In this document: one piece after another, positions 44,853 to 55,929 of the stretch
Position numbering within the stretch: the stretch's first letter is position 1
Layout of the letters: the number at the start of each line of letters is the position of its first letter
DNA from: Cordilura impudica
Taxonomy: Eukaryota; Arthropoda; Insecta; Diptera; Scathophagidae
Assembly: GCA_963682025.1 (NCBI GenBank)
Contig: OY821517.1
Span: forward strand, 333,975,144-334,039,143
DNA: 64,000 bases
Reading direction: 5' to 3'
Made by a program: the position numbers and the translations under genes
Notes under the pieces: model-generated
What the model saw: the letters and a program-made list of their open reading frames with translations, nothing else
Database searches by the model: none
What the model was told of the DNA's origin: nothing

Positions 44853-45732
44853 TTATGATAATTGGGATAGTTATAATGAATTTGATAATGCAGAGTAACA
44901 CAATTATTTTAATACTGTAAAATAAAAACAAAGATTTCACCAAGAAGTTTAAAATTTTTTTTTTTAATTTTGTATATTTATGGAATTTAGTGAAAAACAA
45001 AATTTTAATTTTAAATTTATTTTATACTAATATGAATACATATTATATGTTTATTCTTTAGCACATTAAGTACGCTCTAATTTCCAATTAGATAATTTAT
45101 TCAATTATCGCTTTTTATTCCAAAGTTACAATTAAAATAGTGAACTAAGAACTTTTTTGCCGAAAAACAAAAAAGCGCCTAACAGGTTAAAACTTTTTTT
45201 TTTATTTTTTTTTTCTAAAATGCTGTGTTTTTATGTATTTATGATTAATCATCAATAAAAACTTAAAATATTTATAAACTACGGCTTCCCTGAATTAATC
45301 GCCACTTTGAGCACCATCGAACCCACTGTGCGAAGTGAAATATTCAGGCATGTGATGGAAATCGATTGATTTAAAATCGAAAACGAAATTCTAAAAAGAA
45401 TGATTAAATAATATGTGATGAAAATCAAGCGGTTTCAATTTTAAAATTTGTGTCACTGTTAATATTTTAATATTAAATACAACGCTGTGCTATTGTTAAA
45501 AAAAAAATTAATATTAGCTTATTAATTTTGTGTTTTTGTTTTAAAAAATTTATTAAAATGGCATTTATAATAACGACAAGTGGCGAAAATGTCATAAAAG
45601 AGCTAAGTTGGAGCAAAATTTTTTGGTTAAGCAATTTTTCTGTCGTGTATTTGCGTGTTTTCCCCTGAAAAATTACATTAAGTAATACATTATAGTTCGT
45701 GAATTTATTATACTTACATTTTTTATGTTATA

Positions 45733-46113
45733 TCTATAATATTAATAGGCTAGGCGATTTCATGTGACCGATGTTTTGTTCTACCGTTTTATCCCAATTT
45801 TGACCAAACGTATATTATTTGAAAGATATTTCTTTTTAGCCGATTTGCAGATTTACAGATTTTTTAATTTTTTCCTTTATTTTGAGTAAATTGCATTTAA
45901 AGTTGCTACTAACACATACAAAAAATTATACAATGCAATGTGTGTGTTCATTAAATTTGTTAATGTGTTTGTAATAAAAATGAGTTTGTTTTTGTTTTGT
46001 GTTGATTTGTGTATTGGCTATAATTGATTAGCATAACTTTAGGGTCTTTATTTAATAAAAAAATAAAATTTCCTAGAAGTTGCACTCGTATTTCGGGGGC
46101 TGGAATATGCTAG
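45733..46113 (+). mobile_element. Non-autonomous Helitron (family 1)
   Basis: It starts TCTATAATATTAATAGGC and ends in CTCGTATTTCGGGGGCTGGA then ATATGCTAG. It is inserted between A and T. The terminal hairpin is slightly damaged. Length 381 bp, no ORF. Confidence 0.75.
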
Positions 46114-46820
46114 TTTTTATTAAAGCGTTGAAAAAAAAACTTATCTGTTTCAAACCAAAAAGCAAAGTCTTCTTGATTTAAAAACAATAAAGAAAAATAG
46201 CAATTTCGTTTTTCATCACACCCTTATTTATCCATATTTCCATAGAACAGAATGGAAATGAAATATAGAAAATAAATATTTTTCTTTAAGTTTGAAACAC
46301 AACTAGGACGAACGACGTGTTTTTCGTTCCGAATATTCGTCGTCAGAAACATTTGTGTATATGAAAATGCACACACACAGTGCGTTGAACCAAAAACTAT
46401 ATATTATATATAGTTCTTGGTTGAACGAAATACGTAGTGCGTAATGAACTATGCGATAGATTTATTTCTATTTCTTACGCCGACGAATAAATTGGTGTAA
46501 AGTGGCCGTAGTTTTTCAAATATTCTAGTAAATAAAGTTATTTTTGTCTTTAAGAATTGTTTTATATTTTATTTTTTAACTTATAAATTAAATAACATCT
46601 ATTTTTAATTATATAATTTTCTTTTACATAGTTTTTTTTTGTTAATATTTATTCTTTTTCGTTTAGTGCTTCTTTTTTTGATGTGTAAACATCTATGCGC
46701 GCAGGGGGGTAAATTTCAAAAATAACGTAACATGTGAGCGTAACATGTGAGCCTTAAGATAAAATCGGTGTGATATGATTGTATTGGTGAAAAAATTATG
46801 ATATATAAAAACCTGTTTGA
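46114..46820. other. Intergenic DNA with a strong short palindrome
   Basis: No gene. A near-perfect palindrome lies at 46393-46435 (GTTGAACCAAAAACTATATA... and its complement). GATGTGTAAACATCTA at about 46679 recurs inverted at about 47707-47722, flanking the A-rich tract. Confidence 0.5.
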
Positions 46821-47590
46821 AAATTAAAAAATTAAAAATAAAAATGAAAAATGAAAAATAAAAAATGAAAAATAAAAAATGAAAAAAAAAAATTAAAAAT
46901 AAAAAAATAAAAATTAAAAAATGAAAAATTAAAATAAAAATTAAAAATAAAAACTAAAAATGTAAAATAAAAAATAAAAATTAAAAATTAATTTTGTCAT
47001 CTGTATAATTAAAAATGAACAATAAAAAAATGAAAAATAAAAAATGAGAAATAAAAATTAAAATAAAAATGAACAATGAAAAATGTAAAATGATAAATAA
47101 AAAATTAAAAATGAAAATCGAAAAACGAAAAATGAAAAATATAAAATGAAAAATAAAAAATGAAAAATGGATTAAAAATAAAAAACGAAAAATGAAAAAT
47201 AAAAAATGAAAAATTATAAAAGAAAAATAAAAAATGAAAAATTATAAAAGAAAAATAAAAAATGCAAAATGAAAATAGAAAATAAATAATAAAAAATATA
47301 AAATGAAAAATGAAAAATAAAAAATTAAAAACTAAATATTAAAAATGAAAAATAAAAAATAAAAAATTAAAAATTAAAAATAAAAAATGAAAAATGGAAA
47401 ATAAAAAATGAAAAATAAAGAATAAAAAATGAAAAATAAAAAATGAAAAATTAAAAAGTTAAAAATGAAAACTGAAAAATAAAAATGGAAAATGAAAAAA
47501 TTAAAATAAAAAATGGAAAATAAGAAATGAGAAACGAAAAATGAAAATTGAAAAATACAAAACGAAAAATTTAAAATTAACCGATTAAAA
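46821..47590. repeat. A-rich degenerate satellite, about 7-bp period
   Basis: About 770 bp built almost entirely of AAAAATG, AAAAATA and AAAAATT units. Cytosine is nearly absent from the + strand and there are no long pure runs. It is flanked by inverted GATGTGTAAACATCTA-type words, so it may be the filling of a TIR element. Confidence 0.85.
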
Positions 47591-49069
47591 TAATAAATAT
47601 TTTTATATTAGCAGATCCTCTGCAGTTGATTGCTATAAGTGATACATACTAGAAGACGCTTTCTGTTTCATTTTAAAAAAGTGCCATAAAAAATCTTTAA
47701 TTACTAGATGTTTACACATATCCCCTGTGATCGGACTCAGATGATTTTTTTTAAATATGGTCACACTATCAGCTGCAACAAATAAACAAAAATGACAAAA
47801 AATTAATTTATTAATGAAAATTTATGAAATTTTTTCTTTTATTCATATTTTTCCAATATTTATTTATATAAATTACTGATTTGTAAATGACTTTGCAGCT
47901 GCTATGTGAATTCGTCGTAATTGTATTTCTTTCGACGAATTTACGCAACGAGTTATTGCCATTTGTGTTTCCACCTTTATTTGTATGAAATTTTGATTAA
48001 ATTTAGTTTAAAATTTTACAAATTAAGTATTTATTAGCAGAGCCCATCCCTCAAAATTCGAGTAATTATTCTAGGAAAGTTAATTTTTTCATTTAATAAA
48101 TAATTTTATAAGAGCCTAAAGGTATGCTAATCAATTTAAGCCAATTTACAATTCAACACTTTTTAAATAAAATTAATTAAATTTCATTATAATAATTTGT
48201 TGAATGCACAGAAGATATGTTAATGAGTTTGTTAATAAATAATTTTAAAAACGCCTAAAAGTAGGCTAATCAATTTTAGCCAATTCACAATTCAACACAG
48301 GGCTTTTGATATATGGGGGATTTCATGTCAAGTGCACCAACTTTTGAAACCGATGTCTTCCGATCGGGATGAAATTTGCACCAAGTTTAGTCCTATTGGA
48401 TAGTAGTTTAGACACAATTTTTCAAAAAGATCGGTCCAGATCTCTCTGAGTTAGAGGGGATCAAAATTTGACATTTTGGCCAAACAGGTGTTTTTTCTCA
48501 TCCATGTAACTTATTACCTATTGTTCCTAGAAAATTTTCTCCCAAAGAGTTTAGATAGCTATTTCTTCAGTATTTCGGAAAAAAATGCTTAAAAAAAAAA
48601 ATTTGTAGACTTTTTTTTTTTTGCTAAATTAATTTTTCAAAAAGAGCATTTTTTTATTTTTTCATAAGCTTAGGATTTTTCCTTTAAGAGCTTTTTGGTC
48701 GCTTAGTGGGACGTTTTGTAACTCAAGAAAACGGTTTTTCAATTTTTCAGAAATGCACTATTTTGAATTTTTTCCAATTTTTGTCTAAAACCTTACAAAT
48801 AAAACTTATACTGAGAAACTAGACAAACTAAACTTTCCGAAGGTATATAACATACCTAACTAAAATTTTATACCCTCGATAGTGTAATACTCAGAATATG
48901 TTAACCTCAGGAAAAAATCGCTTTTTTATATAGAAATGTTGAAAAATTATTATTTTTTATTTATTTTTAATAACAATTAAATTAATGTATAATAATAATA
49001 TTAAAAAGATAAATAATTTATTAAAATTTAATCTTAATTGCATTAGATCCATTTATATCATAACTATTT

Positions 49070-49867
49070 TTATACCCTATACCACTATGTGGTTTGGGTA
49101 TAATGACTTTGTGCTGCTGTTTGTAACAACCAAAAATATTTGACCTAGACCCATCTTTAATTATACCGATCGAATCAGAATCACTTTCTGAGTTGATTTA
49201 ACAATGTCCGTCCGTCCGTCCGTCCGTCCGTCCGTCCGTCCGTCTGTGTGTCCATGTAAAGCTTGTAATCAAACTGCAGGTCGCAAATATGAACATATTT
49301 TTACGAAATTTGGTATATAAGCTTTTATCGGCCATGGGATGAACGCTATTGAAATTGGTGAGAATCGGTCCATGTTCAGACCTAGCCCCCATACAAATTA
49401 CCCATATGAAATCGACATAAATTGCCATAAGATCCAAATTGTCATATAGATCTTACTCAAATTGGGTTTGTATGCGTTCATTACATCCATTAATGAGTAG
49501 TCCAAAAATGATCCCTTTGACCCCATACAGAGCTGCTTCCCGATCTTCACTTAAATCTATTAAAAAACAAAAATATTGCACTGATTCTTCTCAAATTTTG
49601 TTTGTATATATTTTTGCAAAATACAAGAGACTTTACCAAACATGATCAGGATCGGTCCATTTTTGGACCTAGTCCCTATATAGATATAGCATCCGATATG
49701 AACTTTTTCATATCTGCAGCCAAAAAAATTAATAAAAATGCCACTCAAATTCGGTTTTTGCTTATTTTCTATGTCCAGTTAGTTGGGCCTATGAGATAGG
49801 GTTTCTAAACGCATGGTATAGGGTATCATATAGTCGGTCTAGACCGACTATAATTTTCTTACTTGTT
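49070..49867 (+). mobile_element. mini-me/DINE-1-like element
   Basis: It starts near TTTATACCCTATACCACTAT. A long pure (GTCC)n run lies at 49206-49242. It ends with palindrome GTCGGTCTAGACCGAC and TTTTCTTACTTGTT. It is nested in the long-TIR transposon and very similar to 4138-4950. Confidence 0.78.
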
Positions 49868-49951
49868 ATGCTTAATATATTGTAGCTGATGAAGTATTAA
49901 ATCTTGTAAATTTTTAAATACCCAGTCTTTCATCCAGCTTTTTTGTCGCCT

Positions 49952-51264
49952 TTATTTACTGCGTTTTTTTGTCAATCCTTTCTTGGCGTTACTAGGTTCA
50001 GCTGTTGATTTCGCTGCTGGTTTATTTGTTGTCTTTGAAAAGAAATCGCATTGAATAGAGGCAGAAAACTTTTTCAACTTGGGTCTTCCATCGACAAGCG
50101 GTATAAAAGCATGGTATTGAGCGGTGCCATCGATTGCTACCGCAGCATCGAATCTGCTCTTCAGTGTTTTCAATGTTTCCTGATGATCGTCTTTGCTACT
50201 AAAAACTATTTTAGTTTCTTTACAATAACTCTTTGCCCAATGGAATAAAGCAGTCGCATCTAAGATGCGATCTTGATGAGAGCACTGGAGTCTATACTTT
50301 GCTGCATTTCTTTTAAGGTTTGCTCCAATACCATCACATGCTCCTTTACCATGAGCAGTAGGATGAAAATGCCACGCAGCTGGCATTCCAAAATCTTTTT
50401 CATGGGCCATAAGATTAGCCAAGCTACTTTTGTTTTTAAAATGTTGACGAGCTCCGTCCGAAACGTAGTATACTTCCTTACTGTAAATTTAGATTTTAGA
50501 AATTTTAGTATTCTCTTCTGGTACTCATAAACTGCAACGGTATCATGTTTTAAATCGTCGGATATGATTGCCATACTTTTGTGTTCCAGTTTTTCATCTT
50601 TCATCTAGTAAATAACTACTGTGAATAAAGTTGCTTGGTCGTTATTGAAGTGGAATGCTTGTATGGCATCCTGAAGAACATATTTATAGTTTTCTGCGAA
50701 ATCATATGAAATAACGAATTCACCAGACTTCAAATGTATCTTCAAATCCTTGAAGAATGACCATTGCTCTTTGACTAAAAAGTCATGGTTTCTCAAGTTT
50801 AGCAATCCTGTACACATTTCTTCCACAAAATCATCCACATTTAAAATGATTGTTTTCAATGTGCATCTGTCAGTCTGAATCCAAGAATCAAATTTGACCT
50901 CTATATATTCTCGATCTAAAGAGTTGATTAAATTTTCTTTGATGAATGTGGTTTTCGGGCAATTGGTGCATTCACCTCAGTGGCAAGAAGTTGCTGCATT
51001 AGGACACATAGTCAATTTAAGGCAATCGCGGTAATCGTGTAAATCTTCTGCCGAATCATCTGTTAAATACTTTAAGTTGATTTCCTTCAACATCAGTTTA
51101 ACATTTTCATGGTAAATGCAAACGCATACTGTGTGAGTTCCGCTGCTTTCTACCAAAACGCAATGTTTTGGCCTCATTTGGGTTAATTTCGTGAAGCCAA
51201 TTCTAACATCCTCGTGTTCAGATTGAAATGTTGCAAATAACTCTTTCAGGTTACAGATAACCAT
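49952..51264 (-). pseudogene. Broken transposase-like gene of the long-TIR element
   Basis: Consecutive minus-strand pieces read as follows. MVICNLKELFATFQSEHEDV, then RPKHCVLVESSGTHTVCVCI, lie at 50977-51264. VISYDFAENYKYVLQDAIQA then FHFNNDQATLF lie at 50605-50859. AIISDDLKHDTVAVYEYQK is at 50260-50604, and VYYVSDGARQHFKNKSSLA then WHFHPTAHGKGACDGIG at 49952-50470. This order (THxVCVC, DFAENY, SDGA.Q.KN, HGKGxCDG) occurs in a large family of uncharacterised animal proteins that I take to be transposon-encoded. The Asp residues of DFAENY and SDG are candidate catalytic sites (inference). An in-frame stop near 50604 and a frameshift near 50470 inactivate it; the N-terminal region appears missing. 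Confidence 0.65.
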
Positions 51265-52070
51265 TCTCTTCTGTTATGTTATGAAGGTATGTTACATACC
51301 TTCGGAAAGTTTAGTTTGTCTAGTTTCTCAGTATAAGTTTTATTTGTAAGGTTTTAGACACAAATCGGAAAAAATTCAAAATAGTTCATTTGTGAAAAAT
51401 TGAAAAACCGTTGTCTTGAGTTACAAAACATTTTTTTGATAGATATCCCACTCCCATCCCACTAAGCGACCAAAAAGCTCTTAAAGGAAAAATCCTAAGC
51501 TTTCTTATGGAAAAATAAAAAAAAAAATGCCCTTTTTGAAAAAAGGCAAAAAATGCTTTAATTTAGCAAAAAAAAAAGTCTACAATTTTTTTTTTTTAAA
51601 GTATTTTTTTTCGAAATACTGAAGAAATAGCTATCTAAACTCTTTGGGAGAAAATTTTCTAGGAACAATAGGTAATAAGTTACATGGATGAGAAAAAACA
51701 CCTGTTTGGCCAAAATGTCAAATTTTGATCCCTCTAACCCAGAGAGATCTGGACCGATCTTTTTGAAAAATTGTGTCTAAACTACTATCCAATAGGACTA
51801 ACCTTGGTGCAAATTTCATCCAGATCGGAAGATATCGGTTTCAAAAGTTGGTGCACTTGACATGAAATCCCCCATATATAAAAAAAACACACACACAGTA
51901 TGTGTTAGTAGCAACTTTAAGTGAACATTACTAAAAAAAATGTGAAAATCTGTAAATCTGGTGGACATTGAGAAATATATTTCAAATGAGGTATGTTTGG
52001 TCAAAATCGGTTATTAACTGCAATTTTTATATCAGTCACAAGAAATCGCCTTGCCTATTAATATTATAGA

Positions 52071-53880
52071 TTTGAAATGTGGCCCGAAAGAACGTGACAT
52101 TAAACACAATTTGGCGGTCATACAAAATAGTCTGTGCATCCTTGAACTAGATCAATAACCGAGTATAAGTTCTGTTAATGCAATTTTGACTCTTGATCCC
52201 ACTAATAAAAAAAAAATACCAAAAAATTTAAATAATGACAGACTCTTATATTATTTAATTATGAATTATTTAAGTATGAGTTTATTCTCATAAAATTAAA
52301 TTTAAAATCTACTCATTCATAGTGATCTGTAAAATATTAAGTCACCAATTTCGAAGAATTTTTATTTTGGCAAATATTTAAAAAATTCTTTGAATTTTTC
52401 ATGCACGGGCAATAACAAAAAATTTTTGAGTTGCGACTCCGACTCCACAAATCCGACTACGACTTCACAGCCCTGCCTATGAGGTTTTATCATCAAATAA
52501 AGTCTTCAAACAAGTTTTTAATGTTATTTTTTAATATTTTTTATTTATTTCGAAATTGTTATTAAATATTTTTTTTTACCACAAACTTAAATTAAATCTA
52601 AGGAAAAACAAAACGTATTAAAGAAAGGAGACAAAAGAAAATACTTTATTTTTTTTGTATTAAGATATAGAAATAGATATTATGATGAAAAGGAATAATC
52701 AAACAAATACATAAACTATTAAAAAAAAAAGAAACGATTAAATATATAAAGAATTCGAACAGTTTCTGTTGCATCAGTTGTATGAACAACAGTGTAGAGT
52801 GAGTAGTAGTAAATAGACTGTTTGATAATTTAGTGTGTGTGTGTGTGTGTGTATGCCTTTGTAAAATTATTAAATAATTATGAAAATTACTATGAAGTTT
52901 TAGTTTTACTTAATGATGAAAATTTAAATATATTTTTTTTTTATCTTAAATTTAAGAATTTGTTAGTCTTTTTTGTTTTAGTTTTAATTAATTGCAATTT
53001 GTTTACGAGTGTTGCTTCATTTAGTTGCATCTGAGTAGATGGGTGTACGATACATTGATCGATTTCATTTATATAATTATATTGTATTTCTTTTGTTTTA
53101 TGTGAACAGTCGTGTATAATTGGTCAAGCTATTATCTAGACCTCAAAAATCCTTATATTTATTTAAAACAATATTTGTTAAAATATTTTCTATAACAAAA
53201 AAAGAAAAACGTGAATATTTTTTTTTATTTTTTTGTTAGCAAAAAATATTTTAAATAAATTTTTAAAGAATACTATATCGAGTTTTTTTCGATTTTGATA
53301 TTTTAAAAATTCAGATAAAAATTTAAATTTCAAAAACATTTAATAGAGTTTTTATTTGAAATTCAAAAAACCTAAATTTCAATTTAAATTACAAATTTCT
53401 ATTTAGAATCAATTGAAATTAAAATATGCCTTTAAATTAAAAAAAAAAAATTATCCCTATGACATTCAAAATATTCTAATTATAAATACTAAATTTCAAT
53501 TTAAAATAAAAAAAATAAAAAAAACACCTATGTATATGAAATTCAAAAAATTCTGTATTTCAGTTTATGGTGAAAGTGATTTAGGTTCCCAAATTCCAAT
53601 AAAGTGATTCATACTGATTTCATGTTTTTTAAAATCTACTTTATTTAGATAAAAAAAATTTTTTTTTTTTAATTTTCAACCATTCTTATCCTTTTCAACG
53701 TAAAGAAAATGATTATTGAAGAAATTAAATAGAAGAAAAAATTAAACTTCGATTTGCAGAACACAGTGAAATTTACATTACCACTTCCGATTTGAAATCA
53801 CGGTGAAATAAAGAAGATGGTCATATTTTTTTTTTTTTTAATATCTTAAATTCAAAAAAGAGTTCTATATAATATATACA
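52071..53880. other. Intergenic, no gene recognised
   Basis: AT-rich sequence with a (GT)n run at about 52832-52851, and A-rich/T-rich tracts with several near-identical short phrases (AAATTTCAATTTAAA-type, 53330-53520). ORFs of 60-65 codons here are low-complexity. Confidence 0.45.
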
Positions 53881-53884
53881 TAAT

Positions 53885-54104
53885 TCAAAAGTGACTCAAC
53901 TTAAAATTTTCATTTTTCGGGTTTATTGCTTAAACTATGCACTTGTTTATCTATTAAAAAATATCAGTGTGTTTTGTTGTTGTTAACTGTTGCTAAAAAA
54001 AACAATTTTGTCTTGCTTTATAATTTAATTGTTTCAATTGCCGAAAAATTGTCTGAAAAATGAAAATTTTGAGTTGAGTCACTTTTGAATTATGTGTGCG
54101 ATAT
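53885..54104. mobile_element. Palindromic MITE, relative of 5503-5711
   Basis: The left arm TTCAAAAGTGACTCAACTTA and the right arm TTGAGTTGAGTCACTTTTGA are inverted. The internal phrase GTGTTTTGTTGTTGTTAACT is shared with 5578-5600. The outer TCGCACAC end is partly degraded on the left. Confidence 0.7.
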
Positions 54105-54373
54105 AATAATAAAAATTAAAAAATTATCATTTGATATTAAAAAATTCCATTTGAAATGTCAAAAAAAAAAAAAAATATTTGAAAGTTAAAATTTATACTT
54201 GAAAATTAGTGCTGTAAATTATGGTTACTTTTAACTATTCTATACTTTTGTAATTGAGTGCTCAATACTACTCGATACTTTTAACGGATTTTTAAATGAA
54301 ACTAATTATTTAAAAATACAACTCTAATTTTAATTAAAGCGAAACGTAACAACAAACATAAATTATATTATAA

Positions 54374-55086
54374 TAGTGCGTTTACATCTGAGGAAAATCT
54401 AGTAGATTTTTGTTAAAATCTATTTCAAAATCTATACCGTTCACATCTAACTTTTTTGACATTTTGTGAGATTTTGTTTCCACAACAATAAACAGCTGAT
54501 TAAATAAAACATATAAACTAGAAATACCAAAAATAAACAAAACAATAGGAAAATGGAAATATGGAAAATTCTAAAAAGGAACAGATTTTATAATAATGCA
54601 TCAAAAATGAAAACAGCATAAACTGGAATAGAAATTTTGCGAAAAAAAAAACATCAGCATTTGTTAAATGTATTGTTTGAATAACAAAAACAAATTTATT
54701 TTCCACAATTATTATTTAGCAGATTGGAATGGGCACATGTCAGTATAAAAAGTTATAACTTTTCAATTACTGAATATTTTTTTATTATAGATTCGTAATT
54801 TTTTTGTTAATAATTAATATTTTATTTCCTTTTTATTCAACTTGTTTGCTTTTGTTTTTAAATGTAAATTTTTCAGTCACTGCGTTGTAATTTTCTACTA
54901 CAATATTAAAAAAACACAGTATCTAATATCATTTGGTAGTGCTCAAGTTTGACAAGATTTTGTGAGATTTTGCACAAATCTAGTAACGAGCTAGATTTTG
55001 TTTTGTATGGGAAATCTAGTAAAAATGAGCTAGATTTCGCATGAAATCTCGTATATACTAGATTTTGCTTAGATGTAAACGCACTA
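54374..55086. mobile_element. TIR element with TAA duplication (GTGCGTTTACATCT ends)
   Basis: The ends TAGTGCGTTTACATCT and AGATGTAAACGCACTA are perfect inverted repeats flanked by TAA (54371-54373, 55087-55089). Internal subterminal words (AAATCTAGTAGATTT, AGCTAGATTT) repeat several times near both ends. There is no transposase ORF, so it is non-autonomous, PIF/Harbinger-like by its duplication. Confidence 0.7.
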
Positions 55087-55226
55087 TAATGTGGTTATTT
55101 TACATAATATATGTTTAATGTTGATTAATATTTATCTATTCTGAGTTGTAATTTTTTTGTTATATTTTAATGGCAAGTTTGTGAATTTCTACACAAAAAC
55201 ACAACTCTGAAAGTATCATGCCATTA

Positions 55227-55911
55227 TGCTAGATACACATGACTGTGTTGAAGCAACGGTTGCCTCGTGTGTAGATGTGTTGCCCATTGATTTTCATGTT
55301 GTATCAATCGTTGCCAGAAATATCAAAAAGTTTTGATATTTTTGGTCAGTTGCCACAACCGTTGCTTCGTGTGTATTATTGTTTACTGGGGGCAAATCGT
55401 CGCATTCAATATCGAGTAATATCAATCGAAATTCCATATTTTGATTTATTATTTTGAGAAGACGGACAATCGTCAGACCTCGTTTTACTTTTAATATTAA
55501 CTATGGACCATAACTCGTTAGCTGTGACGGAGTAAAATTACTCTTAGTACCTATTTTATTTTGGAAAATAAAAAAATAATTTTGATAACGAATGCGACGA
55601 TTTGACCCTGCATTTACTCCTTCAGTTCGTCGGAAACTGGCGAGTAAGAAGGTTCGTGCCACAGTCTGTGGTTCCTGCGGAGTAAAATTAAGCGGTAAAA
55701 AGAGGAAAGGAAAATGGCAATTGTAAATAATGCAAATTATATTAACTTTATTAACGAACTTAAAAATTTGCGAGAGCTATGGGACTTATGTTTTGTACCA
55801 CAGCTACACACAGAACTGAGGTTGCGGCGATAGTTGACACGTGTGTAGTGAACAAACAAATCACGTTGCTACAACACGTTGCTTCGACGGTTGGCTCGTG
55901 TGTATCTAGCA
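55227..55911. mobile_element. TTA-flanked MITE with nested insertion
   Basis: The ends TGCTAGATACACATGA and TCGTGTGTATCTAGCA are flanked by TTA (55224-55226, 55912-55914). The interior arms (GAAGCAACGGTTGCCTCGTG and CCGTTGCTTCGTGTGTA) match the 163-bp MITE at 7167-7329, but the element is enlarged by the insertion at 55388-55613 and neighbouring sequence. Confidence 0.65.
55388..55613. mobile_element. Small TIR element (GGCAAATCGTCGCATTC ends)
   Basis: The left end GGGGGCAAATCGTCGCATTC and the right end GAATGCGACGATTTGACCC are inverted repeats. A truncated relative starts at about 42771 (GGGGGCTAATCGGCGCATTC) and shares the GACCTCGTT and GGAAAATAAAAAATAAT parts. There is no ORF. Confidence 0.65.
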
Positions 55912-55929
55912 TTACGTTTGACTATTGAG

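Larger units (their letters stand above)
43247..45330 (+). mobile_element. Transib (RAG1-like) transposon copy A, both ends present
   Basis: The 38-bp ends are CACATTGGGTTCAAATTGGC...TTAATT and, in reverse complement, CACAGTGGGTTCGATGGTGC...TTAATT. They share CAAAGTGGCGATTAATT. A 5-bp duplication CGAAG flanks it (43242-43246, 45331-45335). Transib elements have 5-bp GC-containing duplications and termini resembling the RAG heptamer. Inside is the C-terminal part of a Transib transposase (about 43985-44358) with breaks. A Helitron (44533-44852) is inserted within. Confidence 0.75.
48310..51878 (-). mobile_element. Long-TIR DNA transposon of unassigned superfamily
   Basis: The left arm (48310-48860) and right arm (about 51280-51878) are inverted repeats of about 550-600 bp. 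They begin TATATGGGGGATTTCATGTC and end inward at the AACTTTCCGAAGGTAT block. Between them are a mini-me copy (49070-49867) and a broken minus-strand transposase-like gene (49952-51264). Its insertion into a Helitron shows mobility. I cannot name the superfamily. Confidence 0.7.
48034..52070 (-). mobile_element. Family-1 Helitron split by a long-TIR transposon
   Basis: The 3' part (minus strand) lies at 48034-48309: CGAATTTTGAGGGATGGGCT then CTGCTAA, a mutated CTAG terminus. The 5' part is at 51879-52070 and ends in TCTATAATATTAATAGG at 52070. The two halves join into one element like 45733-46113 once 48310-51878 is removed. Confidence 0.65.
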
